A DNA stretch of 64,000 nucleotides from Hypomyces perniciosus (lineage: Eukaryota > Ascomycota > Sordariomycetes > Hypocreales > Hypocreaceae). The stretch is taken from assembly GCA_008477525.1 (NCBI GenBank), contig SPDT01000003.1, positions 558,001 through 622,000 on the forward strand, written 5' to 3'. The notes beneath the pieces were generated by a model. The model saw only the letters and a list, made by a program, of their open reading frames with translations. It did no database searches and was not told where the DNA came from. Positions within the stretch are counted from its first letter, which is position 1; the number at the start of each line of letters is the position of its first letter. This document shows positions 11,502-22,600 of the stretch, piece by piece. Made by a program: the position numbers and the translations under genes.

Positions 11502-12417
11502 ATGGCGGTTCATACCTTTCTCATCACGGGAGCCTCCTCAGGCATTGGCTTGCAACTTGTCCGCACTGCTCTCGAGGCCGGTCATAAGGTTTTGGCCACT
11601 TCTCGTGACCCACAAACATCTGCTGCAAGATACCCAATGGTAGCACAACAAGGTGGCCGATGGCTGAAGCTCGACGTCACCGACAAGGGAACAGAGAATG
11701 TTGTACAAAATATTGTCAGAGACAACAATGTTGATATCTTGATTAACAACGCTGGGTATGCGATGCTCGGATCGATGGAGGAGATGAGGTATGGCTAACG
11801 CTCCATTTTCCACTTTCAACCCGACTAACAGTGCGTTGCATAGTGTCGATGAGTTCGAAACTCAACTTCAAACAAACACGATTGGGGCCGTTCGTTGTAT
11901 CAAAGGGGCAGTGCCTTTTTTCAGACAGCAAGGAAGAGGCACTATTGTGAATGTCAGCAGCTTGGCCGGTTACTATGGTTCCCCGGGGACTACTGCTTAT
12001 TCGGCTTCCAAGTTCGCTCTGAACGGGCTCTCAGAAGCACTGGCAAGGGAGGTTGGTATTTTTGGCATCAGGGTCTTGCTCGTTGTCCCAGGTTCATTCA
12101 GGACTAATCTCGTCTCCAACCTCGTGGTTCCCGCGTCGAAGATTGATGATTATGATGGCACACCATCCCGTGAACTTGTGAATCTTCAGCAGACAACGAA
12201 TGGACAGCAGCCGGGAGATCCTGTGAAGGGTGCTCAGAGAATCATCGAAGTGGCAATAGACGCAGCAGGGGATGAATTGGCAAAGCGAGGAAAGGGGAAA
12301 GCTTTACGAGTGTTTCTTGGGAAAGATTGTCTCGGCGTAGTGAACCAGACGGTCAGAACACTTGAGGAAGATCTGAACATGATGCAAGATATCGGCGAGA
12401 GTACGGATTTTGTTTAG
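11502..12417 (+). CDS. NAD(P)-dependent short-chain dehydrogenase/reductase
   Basis: Two exons, 11502-11788 and 11832-12417, joined across a 43 bp intron (GTATGG...CTAACAG) give 290 residues. Classical SDR features are all present: nucleotide-binding TGASSGIG (residues 9-16), an arginine after beta-2 (TSRD, residues 33-36) suggesting NADP(H) preference, NNAG (82-85), and the catalytic tetrad Asn111, Ser139, Tyr152 and Lys156 in YSASK. Length and the LATSRDP and AYSASKFAL motifs resemble the fungal oxidoreductases grouped with 17-beta-HSD-like SDRs. The substrate cannot be inferred, and no biosynthetic neighbours are present. No signal peptide or membrane segment is visible, so a soluble cytosolic enzyme is expected. 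The gene is intact and GC-normal, yet lies between RIP-decayed D and a dead hAT element. Confidence 0.9.
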
Positions 12418-12633
12418 ACCCTACAATACATATAAGTCACTTCTTACTCAGGGTTATTTGAAACACATTACAATGCCACAATTATTACACCCCATATTCC
12501 TTTTCTCGGGGAAGAGTTTACAGTACGCATCCCTTGCTGGAATAACCCTCGACGAATGTTTTTTACCTAGAAGTATTGGAAACGAGGTAAAAAACGGCTT
12601 TTTACTTTAGTCGTTATTCTACTATTTTTTTCC

Positions 12634-13149
12634 TGGATAACTGTACGAAAAGCTTTTAAGGAAATACTAGTATAACCACAAACCAATACTGTTTCAAACG
12701 CGTATACATTTTACGCTATTAAGGATAACTACGCGTACGCTTCTATAGTATATATATATAGACTAAGACATATCTTTAATATAAAACACCAGGTCATTGT
12801 TCTCGTTTTAAAAGATATATCGGCAGAATATCTTTTAATCTTCAATAAGCTATAAGCCAAAGTATTTAAGGAAATACCGCCACCATTTGCCTTAGGAAGC
12901 ACTCTATACTAAAAAACTGTCTTTTTAAATTATTGGCGTTTAGGATTTATAAGCTAGATCCAACTGCAGGACAAATCTATTAAACAAACAGTCAAATTTA
13001 AAGATATTCAGAGTATCAAACACTCAAATCCAAGAATCCTTTTATTTGATTCATTTGATCAAGTAGATAGGGTAGTAAAATTTCCCTAGCTTATAGTTAT
13101 TCCGGCCCTATACAGGGGCAAAAAAAGGCCTACTCTACTTCACGCCTAA
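12634..13149 (+). pseudogene. Unidentified broken open frame downstream of the dehydrogenase
   Basis: One frame runs about 172 codons with only TAA/TAG interruptions at positions compatible with former Gln or Trp codons. It includes readable runs such as VFKEIPPPFALGSTLY and NPRILLFDSFDQVDRVV and ends at a TAA at 13147-13149. No family is recognised. It could be a transposon-derived protein, given the hAT remnant nearby, or a decayed host gene. Low confidence that this was one exon. Confidence 0.35.
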
Positions 13150-13170
13150 GTGTGGTAAAATAGAGCAGGC
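13126..13170. repeat. Inverted repeat / hairpin
   Basis: GGCCTACTCTAC...TTCAC and GTG...AAAATAGAGCAGGCC form an imperfect stem of about 17 bp around a short loop. It sits between the broken frame and the tRNA-like sequence. Confidence 0.6.
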
Positions 13171-13173
13171 CGA

Positions 13174-13245
13174 GCTTCCAGCGGGACTTAAACCCGCAAC
13201 CTCTCAGGATATAACCTAAGTATTATACTGTTAGACTATGTCAGC
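13174..13245 (-). other. tRNA-like sequence, probably a tRNA pseudogene or SINE head
   Basis: 72 nt on the minus strand, with a perfect T stem (GCGGG/CCCGC) and a B-box-like GGTTTAAGTCC, one transition from GGTTCAAGTCC. A D-arm like TAGTCTAACAGTATAATAC is present. The acceptor pairing has two mismatches in the middle, and the anticodon stem only forms with an 8-nt loop. A functional tRNA is therefore unlikely, and I do not assign an anticodon. Confidence 0.45.
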
Positions 13246-13249
13246 TTGC

Positions 13250-13540
13250 TTTTGAGTTTGCTTTTATTTTATATAATCTTTAATATCGGCTGATTAGTTA
13301 TATAACGCGTTCTAGCTGATACCCATATAATGCATATATCAATATATTATCAAACACCAACCCCCTATTCTACCTTTATTCATTAATAATAACCCAATTC
13401 CGATAAGCTTAACTATTTTTAGAGGATCCGCCCTCCAGGCATTATATCTCAATTTACCACTTCTTCAAAAACCGTACCGTTATCCCGATACAATCCCTAA
13501 GCCAAGGACTCATCTAACAACCTACCGATCGCAACATAGC
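13250..13540. other. Unassigned DNA before the hAT remnant
   Basis: Moderately AT-rich. No intact frame. It may contain the lost end of the hAT element, but I could not identify a terminal inverted repeat or an 8 bp duplication. Confidence 0.4.
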
Positions 13541-15003
13541 GCGGACGCCGTTTTATTCTTGAGGATAAGAGATCAAAGAAGGGACTACGGGGCCGAAAAA
13601 GCTAGATTAAAAATGAGGGTATTTTTATATAGGAGATCTTTGCGTCTAATATATTAAGTAAAAGCTAATATATATACTATTTTATTAATTAAGCTGATAT
13701 TTATAAATAGGCGAAGTTTTCTGGCTTTGTAAATGCTGTAACGAATCTGGTAAATGTATTAAGCCCTTTAAAGTATTAGCAATAACCTCTGCAATGGATT
13801 ATCTTCGATAAATATATCGAGTTTATGAGGGCTCTGATATATACTTATCCATAAGCTTTGAGTCTGATAATATTGAATGCCTGCTAAAGCGATTATAAAC
13901 TGGCATTATTTTGTAAGAGATAATGTAAAGGATCTAAAAGCTTTTAGTCGGCTTTATTATTAATGCTGATTAGCTATTTTGTATATTCGAAAACCGGTTT
14001 ATTTGCTGTATTTTACAGCTTTTTAACTCCAAGTTCCTTAAATATATCTTATAGGGCAGGACAAGTTAACGGCAAAATCTCGATAAGGTGTTTAATATTA
14101 AGAGAGCAGCTATCCAAAAAGAACTCCATAAAGCCTTAACTCGGGTTTATCTAGGCTTTAATCTCTAGACCTCGCTAAATCGATATATAATAATGGCTAT
14201 AACTGCCTACTTCTTTAATTAAAGTAGAAAGCCTTAACAGTATCTTTAAGCTTTACAGCAGTAGCCTGGTTTTTATATAGGCGAGAATCTTATATCTTTA
14301 TTACATTAAATAATACAGGAATAGAATATTATTAATTAGGTTAATATAATTATTTATAATAATGCCTTAAATAATAATACTTGTATTAAGTATTTTTTTT
14401 AAAAAGCTTTATTCTTTAATAATAGATTCTAATACTCTTTATTGGCAGATACAATATTATAGTTATATCTTTAACCTTATTGGCTATGCTTTTCTTTATA
14501 GCAAGGATAGTAAAACCTTTAAGCAAGAATTACAGTTTATTAACTTTATATAATACATTAATAAAGACCTTGAATATTACAGGAAGAAACGGGCAGTTAA
14601 AAAGCTTCGAAATGTTATTAAATTTATTAAAGGCTTTTTATAATGCAGTAAATAGTTTAGGCAATAGATTAATAAATCTATATTAAGGGAAGGCTTGACT
14701 TTTCATAAACTATTAATTTAAGAGCTTGAACTTATATTAAATAATAACATATAATAGAATTTAATATATTTAATAATTGATTGTGCCTTTATTAAAAAAG
14801 TATATTTTAAAACCTTTTTAATTAAGAACTAGACTAATAATAACCTTGAAAATTATATGTTAATTAAAGATCTCCTATTACTAGAAGATTGGCGGCTTTT
14901 TATTGAAATTAAGGAACTCCTTAAACCTCTTTATCTTGAAATAATGCGGTGCCAAGGCTAGGGTAAAGGCGATAGCGATAGCCGGCTTTGGGAGGTTATG
15001 GTT
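13540..15003 (+). pseudogene. hAT-family transposase remnant
   Basis: Decayed plus-strand frames, with stops and shifts, read in the order of fungal hAT transposases. A TSLNRYIIMAITAYF-type stretch at about 14160-14215 corresponds to the DxWTSPN catalytic region. NLIGYAFLYSKD at about 14471-14510 corresponds to the Asn-His-containing block. The C-terminal dimerisation-region signature LLLEDWRLFIEIKELLKPLY then MRCQG..KGDSDSRLWEVM lies at about 14870-15000. The frame ends abruptly where the C-family LTR begins (TTTGTCGG at 15002), so the element was cut by that insertion. Its 3' part is not seen after C, because the right junction has been replaced by a D fragment. Confidence 0.75.
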
Positions 15004-15989
15004 TGTCGGGGGTAACTAATATGCCTAACGCACTTGGATTTTTCTTGTTAGCTTACTTAAAAAAAGTCGGCTATTTATTTAAGCAGCTACTAGATTAAAG
15101 AAATACAGGAAATATAAAGATATATAAATAGACTTAGTTTAATATAATTAACCTTTTCCCCCTTTTAATATAGAACCCTACCTATAACTTTATAGCCGCT
15201 AAAGTATATAAAGGTAACTATTAGTTGCTTTTAGCTATTAGTATTATAATTCAATAATCTATAGTATCTTTTAGTCTTTATATTATTTAATTGCTGCTTT
15301 ATAGTTCTATTAAAAGTATAGTTTTTGCGTTTAATATTAATCTTTATATATAAGTATATATATATATTATATATTGTTAAAATAACAAGGTTATACTGAA
15401 CCTCATTTAAGTGCAGCTTCTAGGAAGGTGCACCCAACGCAGCAATGAGGAAATGACTGAGAGTCTAGTTGGGTTAACAATGGATGAACAATTGAATTGT
15501 AACTGAACTAATAGCTAGTAAGCTATAGAATATCTAGTGATGTGCGGCTGGTGTAGAAGTGATTGTATGAACAATAGCTTTGTCTTCTACAATAGTCCTC
15601 CGACCTAATAATAGGTGTGCGGTGGCAGAATTGGGTTTGTGGCCGCATTCCTATTTTCCGCAAAATTCAATTGTATGTAAAATCGGTCAAATCGACTCAC
15701 GGCCATACAAACGGGAAACCATTTTGGTCAGATTTTTCACAATGGCCATTATGCCCATTGTATTGAGTCTAGGGTAGGCGGGGTAGCCGATCCTAGCTCA
15801 ATTGTTATCGTTGAGGATAACAGAAATTTCCTGACTTACACCGAAGTTCCTCCGGAACTCGGTCCTAGCGTCGGGCCTAATTCCGGGTCTAGCCAGAATA
15901 GGAAGGTTACCCAATTACACAGAAATCCTTGCTTTTTAGCCCTCCTTTTTAACATATATATATTTAAAAGTACTAAATTCCCTTTAATA
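15004..15989 (+). repeat. 5' LTR of C copy 1, interrupted by E
   Basis: TGTCGGGGGTAACTAATATGCC... at the left and a RIP-altered CCCTTTAATA at the right. Without the 580 bp E insertion and its duplication it is about 400 bp, like 58429-58832. Confidence 0.85.
15375..15954 (+). repeat. E element copy 2 (580 bp, plus)
   Basis: TGTTAAAATAAC...CCTTTTTAACA with TATAT on both sides (15370-15374, 15955-15959). That duplication is low-complexity, but its validity is supported by the uninterrupted LTR at 58429. GC-balanced, inside a heavily mutated LTR. Confidence 0.9.
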
Positions 15990-18900
15990 AAATTAATAAC
16001 TAACATAAAAGAAAATTTTAAAGATTATATTTTAAAAGTAATTATTAAAAGCACTTTTACACTACTATTAAAACCTACTTTTATATAACTAATAAAATTA
16101 TAAGCTAACGTTACTTAGTCTTTATATAAATATAAAATAATTAATTGAAGGAAATAGCCTAAAACCTTTTTTATAATTATTTAATATAAATTAATATGAT
16201 ATTTAACTTTAAAAATATAGGTTATTTAATTATAATTTCTAAAAAGATATTAAAATTAATTAACCTAAATATAATATATTAAAATATAATAAAAGAGCAA
16301 AACCTTAAAAAACTATTAATTAATAATACCTATAAATTGAAAGTTAAGATGTTAAGGAAAATTACTAAAAAACTAATTACTATAGTAAAAGTAAATATAT
16401 AAGTAAAATAGTGAATACTATATACTTTAAGCCCCTTTAAACTAATAATATACTATTATAACCTTTATTTTATTTACTAGCAGGTAGGTTAATAAGTAAA
16501 ATAGCTATAAAGGGCTAATAAAAGATATATTAATTATTTAATTTCCTAATATAAAGACTTTATTTTAATTTTACTAATACTTTTAGCTAGGTTTTCTTTA
16601 ACTTTTAATAAAAGTATTATTTTTACTACTTTTATAATCTTTAATATATAGGCTATCTTTATATATATTAAAGATATTTAACGAAAATATAAAGAAGATA
16701 ATAATTTCATATTTTAAAACTAATACTAATATAGGAAACTATCTTTAAAAGATTGACTAATTTCTTTATTTTAAATAAATAAATATAACTTTTTTTTTAT
16801 AAAAAAACTCTTTACTTTAATAGAATATATTGCTATAGCCTTTTTATTAAAAAAATATATACTTTTTTAACGGCTAAGTATTTAAGTTAAATAACTTTAA
16901 TTTATAAAAAAAAGGTATTCTTTTATTAAAGAACTATTTAATTAAAACTTTAATAATTAACTTAAATTTAAAATAAAGATTTTTGATTAAATTAATAACC
17001 TTTTTTTATTAAAATACTAAATATAACCCTTTCTTTAACCCTTTAACTTAAAGAATTATTTAATTATATACTTAACCTAATATTAATACCTTTAATATAT
17101 ATTATAATAAAAACCACAAAAAGGTTAAGCTTTTTAGCAAAAAAGGGAAATTATTATTTTAAAACTTCCTTTTCTTTATTTAAACTTTTAAAAACATTTA
17201 AAGTATAAAGCTATTAATAAAGATTAATCTTATAAATAAATTTAATAGTAAAAATATATTTTAATTCCTAAAAGGCTATAAGTAAAAAATAAAAGATTAA
17301 GCAATTTTAATTAAGGATTAAAAGAGGTATTTAAAACTATTTATAAAAGTAAAGGAATAGAAAATAGTTTAGATTTTTATTAAAGAAAGTATTAATTAAA
17401 AAAAAAATAAAAAGCTTATATAATATTATAAGCAGTATAATAAAGAATAATTAAAAATTATATATAGTATAACTCTAAAACCTTTATTACTATAAACCTA
17501 TAAAAATATAGTTTATAATAGATTAATTATTTTAATATTAATACCTCTATTAAAAATTTAATAAAAGAAATTAAAAAATAGTAATATTATTATTTTTATA
17601 ATATCGCGAAAATAATATTATTAATGCTACTTTAACTAATAATAGCTTTTAAAAGGATTAAAGAAATTAAGAATTTTAAAGATTTAATATATATTAAAGT
17701 CTAGATATTTCTTTATAATAAAATATTAATAGAGTTTAATACTTAAAAAGTTTATTTTGAAAAGTTTAATAAAGTCTTATTTAAAATTAAAGACTTATTA
17801 GATTTATTTAAATTAAAGTTAAGCTTAAAAGTAAGAAAAGAAAATAGTTTAAGCCTATAAAATTAACTTTAACTTTATAGCTTAAAGATTAAATAAATGC
17901 TTTATTTAAAGAATTTAATAAATTAATAATTTAACTCTTTTAAAAAAAAGGCCATTAACTTTAAGGAACGAAAATATTATTATATTATTACTAGCAGTAA
18001 TATACTTAAATCAAGACCCTTTATTTTAATAATTGCTATTAATAATATTAATATAATAGACCCTTTATATAATAATATATTAAATAACCTTTTTATTAAT
18101 TATTTAAAGGCGGTTATTAATATTAAATATTATTAATATTATAGAAATAAAAGTTATTGTCTTTAAAACTATATTAAATTAACTTATAATAAAGCCTATA
18201 AGTTTATGATATATAATTTAGGAGTAAAAATAATTTAAAGAGGCTTATAGAAAACCCTAGTCCTAGCTTAATTTATTATAGCTATTATAATTATTAAGAC
18301 TTATATATAAAGAATATTAGCATTTTAAGTAAAATTTTATAGAGTTTAAAATAAAGTTTTACTAAGCCTATTATTTATAAAAAAGATAAAACTTAACTTC
18401 TTTAATTAAAAACTAAACCTTTATAAAATTAAATTTATTAATATTATTTATAAAGAAATAAAGTATAAAGAAATATTTAAAGTCTAAATACTATCAAGGT
18501 TAAATATAATTCCTATAAAAGGATTAATAATAAATATTATATACTTTATAGGCAAGGATTAAATAATTGCTGATAAAAGAGATAATATATAAATACAAGG
18601 TATTAAAAGATTTTGTATAAACTTAACTAAAATAGTATCTTTAAAGGAACCTTTAAATAAATGTAATTAAGCTAGCTTAACTAAAAAATTGTTTAATTAA
18701 ACTCTTTTTATTAACTTTATAATTAATAAAAGATAAAAGTGTATTTAAATAATTAATAAAGTAGATAAATAAATTAATAAAAAGGTATTACTGCTTTAAA
18801 TACAGAAGTTGATTAAAAAAGAGTAACTGTATTTAAACTTTATATTTAGAGCTTTAAAGGCTATACTTTTAAAACTATAATATAATAAAGAAAGCAGAAT

Positions 18901-19225
18901 TAAAAGCGCTAAAAATAAAGAGAAAATATGAAAGGTAAAGTAAATTAAAATAATAATTTAAACAGCAATTTTCAATAATGCAATTAAGCTTAAAACTAGC
19001 ACTTTTTTTAAATATTATTCTAAAGTTTATAAACACTTTAAAAATAAATTTAATTGCGAAATCATAAAGAATTATTAAAATATAGTTTTATAGAAAAATG
19101 AATTTAATTATCTTTAAACCTGCTTTATAGTAAATAACCTTTATTTTTATATATAAATACCTTTTAAAGAAAACTATTAAAAAGATTAAATATAGTAGTT
19201 ATATACTTAAAATTAACTGTATAAG
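15990..19225 (+). pseudogene. C copy 1 gag remnant
   Basis: Corresponds to 58833-62115 of copy 2. The zinc-knuckle segment near 18129-18170 is present, with its Cys and His codons changed to Tyr-type codons, as in copy 2 but further decayed. No intact frame. Confidence 0.7.
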
Positions 19226-19396
19226 TATCATGGCATGGAAAGGCAGGTCAGGGCAAATATCGTTGTTCTGCCGTGGAGAGCGAGAAAGCCCTAAGGCTCT
19301 ATGGAAAGCTATAGCTAGGAATGCGTTAGGGCCTGGTTATATAACCGGGGCTTATATAACAGGGCGTCAATATCGCGTCATGGTTGGTGCCGTAAC
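19226..19396 (-). repeat. 3' LTR of A
   Basis: Plus-strand TATCATGGCATGG...GGTGCCGTAACA; on the minus strand it starts TGTTACGGCACC. 171 bp. Confidence 0.9.
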
Positions 19397-19609
19397 AGTA
19401 CCCCCCCCTCTTTATTACGCTATTCGGCCGCGAATAGCTATATTGCTCGCATAAATCGAAATTCCGGGCAATCTATCTTAATACTTCTAATATAAGGGTA
19501 AATGGGGCGAATTGTATGGTTTTTGGTGTCAGTAATGTATAGTTTAGTCGTAGGCTTCGGCGCAGTATAGTCTTTGGTTAGCGCTCTGCGGGTATTGGTT
19601 TCTTTTTAG

Positions 19610-22600
19610 CTATTTCCTCCTTTTCCTTTTTTATAATTCCTTTTAGTGCCTATTACAGTAGGCCTGGCTTTTTTAGGTTTCTCCTATAAAAGTCTTATAT
19701 TACCCTCTTTTAGCCTTATAGGTCTTTAACTGGTTATTATATAGCAGTATAGTATTTCTATTTAATAAAGTAGTAGAATCTATTATTATTATAATAATCT
19801 AAAAGCGCTTTAAACTCTTATTTCTCTTATACTTTATTTATATTATTTTTTCTTTTTAATATTTTACTTTAAATATTCCTTAACTCGGCTTTATTAATTA
19901 TTTTTTACTTAAAATATAGTAGGGTGGCTGTTTTAGGTTATAAGAGGGAGTTATATAGGACTAGGAAAATCTTTATACCTTCCAGCAGGCTAATAGTATA
20001 GGCTTATAGGTATATTTTTATTATTATATAAGGCCTTGCCTATTTATTATTTAGCTTTTTTATTAGCCAGTTAGTCTTTATATTTTGTATATTAATAAAG
20101 ATTTCCTGCCTAATAGTATAGACTAGTAATACCTTTCTTTATATATTTACGTTTTTTTATATCTTTTTCTTAAGGCCTTAGCGAGGGCTTTTAGCTATAT
20201 AATAATGCATTTAAATTACTTAGTAATAGTATTAGTATAGAAAAACTTTTTTTTCTTTACTGCAGAAAGGTTTAGCGGGCAAGGCTATAAAGGATCTATC
20301 TTTAAGCGAGGGTTAAAACTATAATTAATAAAAAATAGCGATATACTAGTGATTTTAAATATTATATTATTTGCGGCAAATTCAGTTAATAAAAGCTAAT
20401 TGGCCTAGTTATTTTAATAAAAGTTAATAAAAGCTTATAGGTATTATTTTACGTTTATATTAATTATTTTAGTTTAGCTATTAGTTTTAAAGTAAAAGGC
20501 TAATAACTATTTTAATATAACTCTTAGTCGCTTTAAAAGCTATTTTTAGAATTTTAATATAAACTATATACTGCGGTTTAATATAATATTATTAAGTATA
20601 CTATAAAGGCAGTAAATCCTATTAATAAATATATTAGCTAGCTCTCTTATTAATAGTAAAGTAATAAATATAAAATAATATATTTTTATAAAGCAGTAAA
20701 CTATTATTAGTAAATATATATAAGTAGTATTATATTAATATAATTTAGGTAATAGTATAATATAGTTAATAGAGATATTTAATTATATATAAAATAGGAC
20801 TAGTAATAGTTAAAGGAAGCTTTATAGTAAAGATTATAAGGCCTTTATTTTAATATATAGTTTATAGGCTTATATAAATGCTTTAATATCTTTTAAGATC
20901 TATAGCTACTAGTATATCCAGCTAATAAAGTTTAGAGTTTTAAACCTACTTAAGTATTTAGTTAGGCCGCTTAAGTGGTTTTTAAATAGGATTTATATTT
21001 AAAGCTTATTATTAAGGGGAATAAAGAGCTGCTTTTAATAGTAAATTCTACTATTTATTACTCGGCAGTTATTTATTATAATTTAAAGTTCTTTATAAAG
21101 CTATTTTAGCTATTAGCGGATATTAGGGTTTTAAAGCACAGTTATTATTTCTCTCGCTATAGTATTTCATTTATATGCTACTGCGATTAGCTTATTAATT
21201 AGTCTGCCTTTTACTAGTATTATTATAGCTATAAAGGCGGCCTTTATAGACAGTTTAATATTTAATAAAACTTTTTTTTAAAGTATTGCCTAAGCTTTAA
21301 GGCTAAAAGAATTTTGCGGGAGGATAATGTATTGCCTAAGCTTTAAGGCTAAAAGAATTTTGCGGGAGGATAATGTATTGCCTATTTTTAATTTAGTTAT
21401 TAAAGGGGTTTAATTTTACAGGCCTATCTTCCGCTTTTTTACTTAAAGTATTAGGCTTTATAGCTTTAAAGCTAGGTTAATAGATAATATAAAAGGTAAA
21501 GTTAAAGAGGAATTTAAACTATTAGACTTACTGCTAGTTTAAGGCTTTTATTAAAGTAAAGTATTTAAGGTTTTTATAGTCTATAATAATATTAAACTCT
21601 TATAAGCTTTATAATTTTAAACGCTACTTTTTTATTACTTTAATAATTGTTAAGAGTTTTTTATTATAGATTTTATAATTGTATTTTTAAGTGTTATATT
21701 TTGCAGAAAAGAATATAATAGGGTATAGAATGCCTTTTTTATTATATTGCAATAGGATACTGCCTAATACCTAGTTTAAGGCATTAGTTTTAAAGACTGT
21801 TTATTTATTATAGTTAAAGAGGGCTAAGACTAAAGCTAATTTAAAGGTATATTTAATTAGGTTAAAGGCTTTCTGCTATTTCTCTTTTTAAGTATATAGT
21901 TAGTTTTTTTTTAAAAGCTTATTTAATAGTATAGCTATTTTAAAGTATTTTTAAATAAAATAGTAATAGAAATTTATAAAGTTAAGGAACTTTTATAAGT
22001 CTTTTACTCCTTTAAGTAATTGCCAGTTTAATATAGCCTTAACTTTCTTAGGATTTATTTCTAGTCCCTTTAAAGTAATAATTAAGCTAAGGTATTTTAT
22101 CTTGATTATTTTAAAGTTGCATTTAGTGATATTAATTTAGAGGCTAGTGTCTTAAAGGCAGGCTACTATTTTGCATATATATTTTTAATACTCTTTTTAA
22201 TATAATAAATATATAAAGATATTATCGAGGTATACTATATAAATATAGTTAAAGAGGTTATAAAGAGTATAGTTAATATAGTATTAGAATATAATAGGTA
22301 TATTATAAAGGCTAAAAAGTATAATTAATATCTTAAAGAGGCTGAACTTTATAATAAATACCATTTTCTATATATCCCCTTTAATAATATAAAAGTTATT
22401 AAACGCAGTGATAATATCGAGTTTTATATATACCTTTACTTAATTTAAGGTATTAAAGGTTTCCTAAATTAATAGTAATAGATATTAATTTTTAATAGTA
22501 ATATTATTTAACCTTTAGTAATTTTAATAAATATAAATACTGCCTTTTAGTTTGGCAGCTAAAAGGAAGGGAGTAGTATATTATATTTGCGATTTGCAGA

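Larger units (their letters stand above)
15004..19225 (+). mobile_element. Ty3/gypsy element C, copy 1, left part
   Basis: The left segment of a long gypsy element whose right segment resumes at 32590. It begins with a 5' LTR (15004-15989, split by E) and continues with gag. Sequence and order match copy 2 (58429-64000) throughout. Strongly RIP-decayed. It ends at ATAAG (19221-19225), the target duplicated by elements A and B. Confidence 0.85.

Noticed and set aside
13174..13245. Functional tRNA gene
   Set aside because: Two acceptor-stem mismatches and an 8-nt anticodon loop; kept only as a tRNA-like sequence.
15580..15777. A 65-codon frame conserved in E copies 1, 2 and 3 (SS.IVLR...ETILVRFF)
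   Set aside because: It starts at TTG, not ATG, in every copy, overlaps another conserved frame, and its conservation is explained by overall identity of the E copies. Treated as incidental in a noncoding unit.
19230..19454. Plus-strand frame over the A LTR (AWKGRSGQISLFCRGERESP) and its twin at 25849-26088
   Set aside because: Both lie in the LTRs and read on the strand opposite to the element; repeat-derived shadow.
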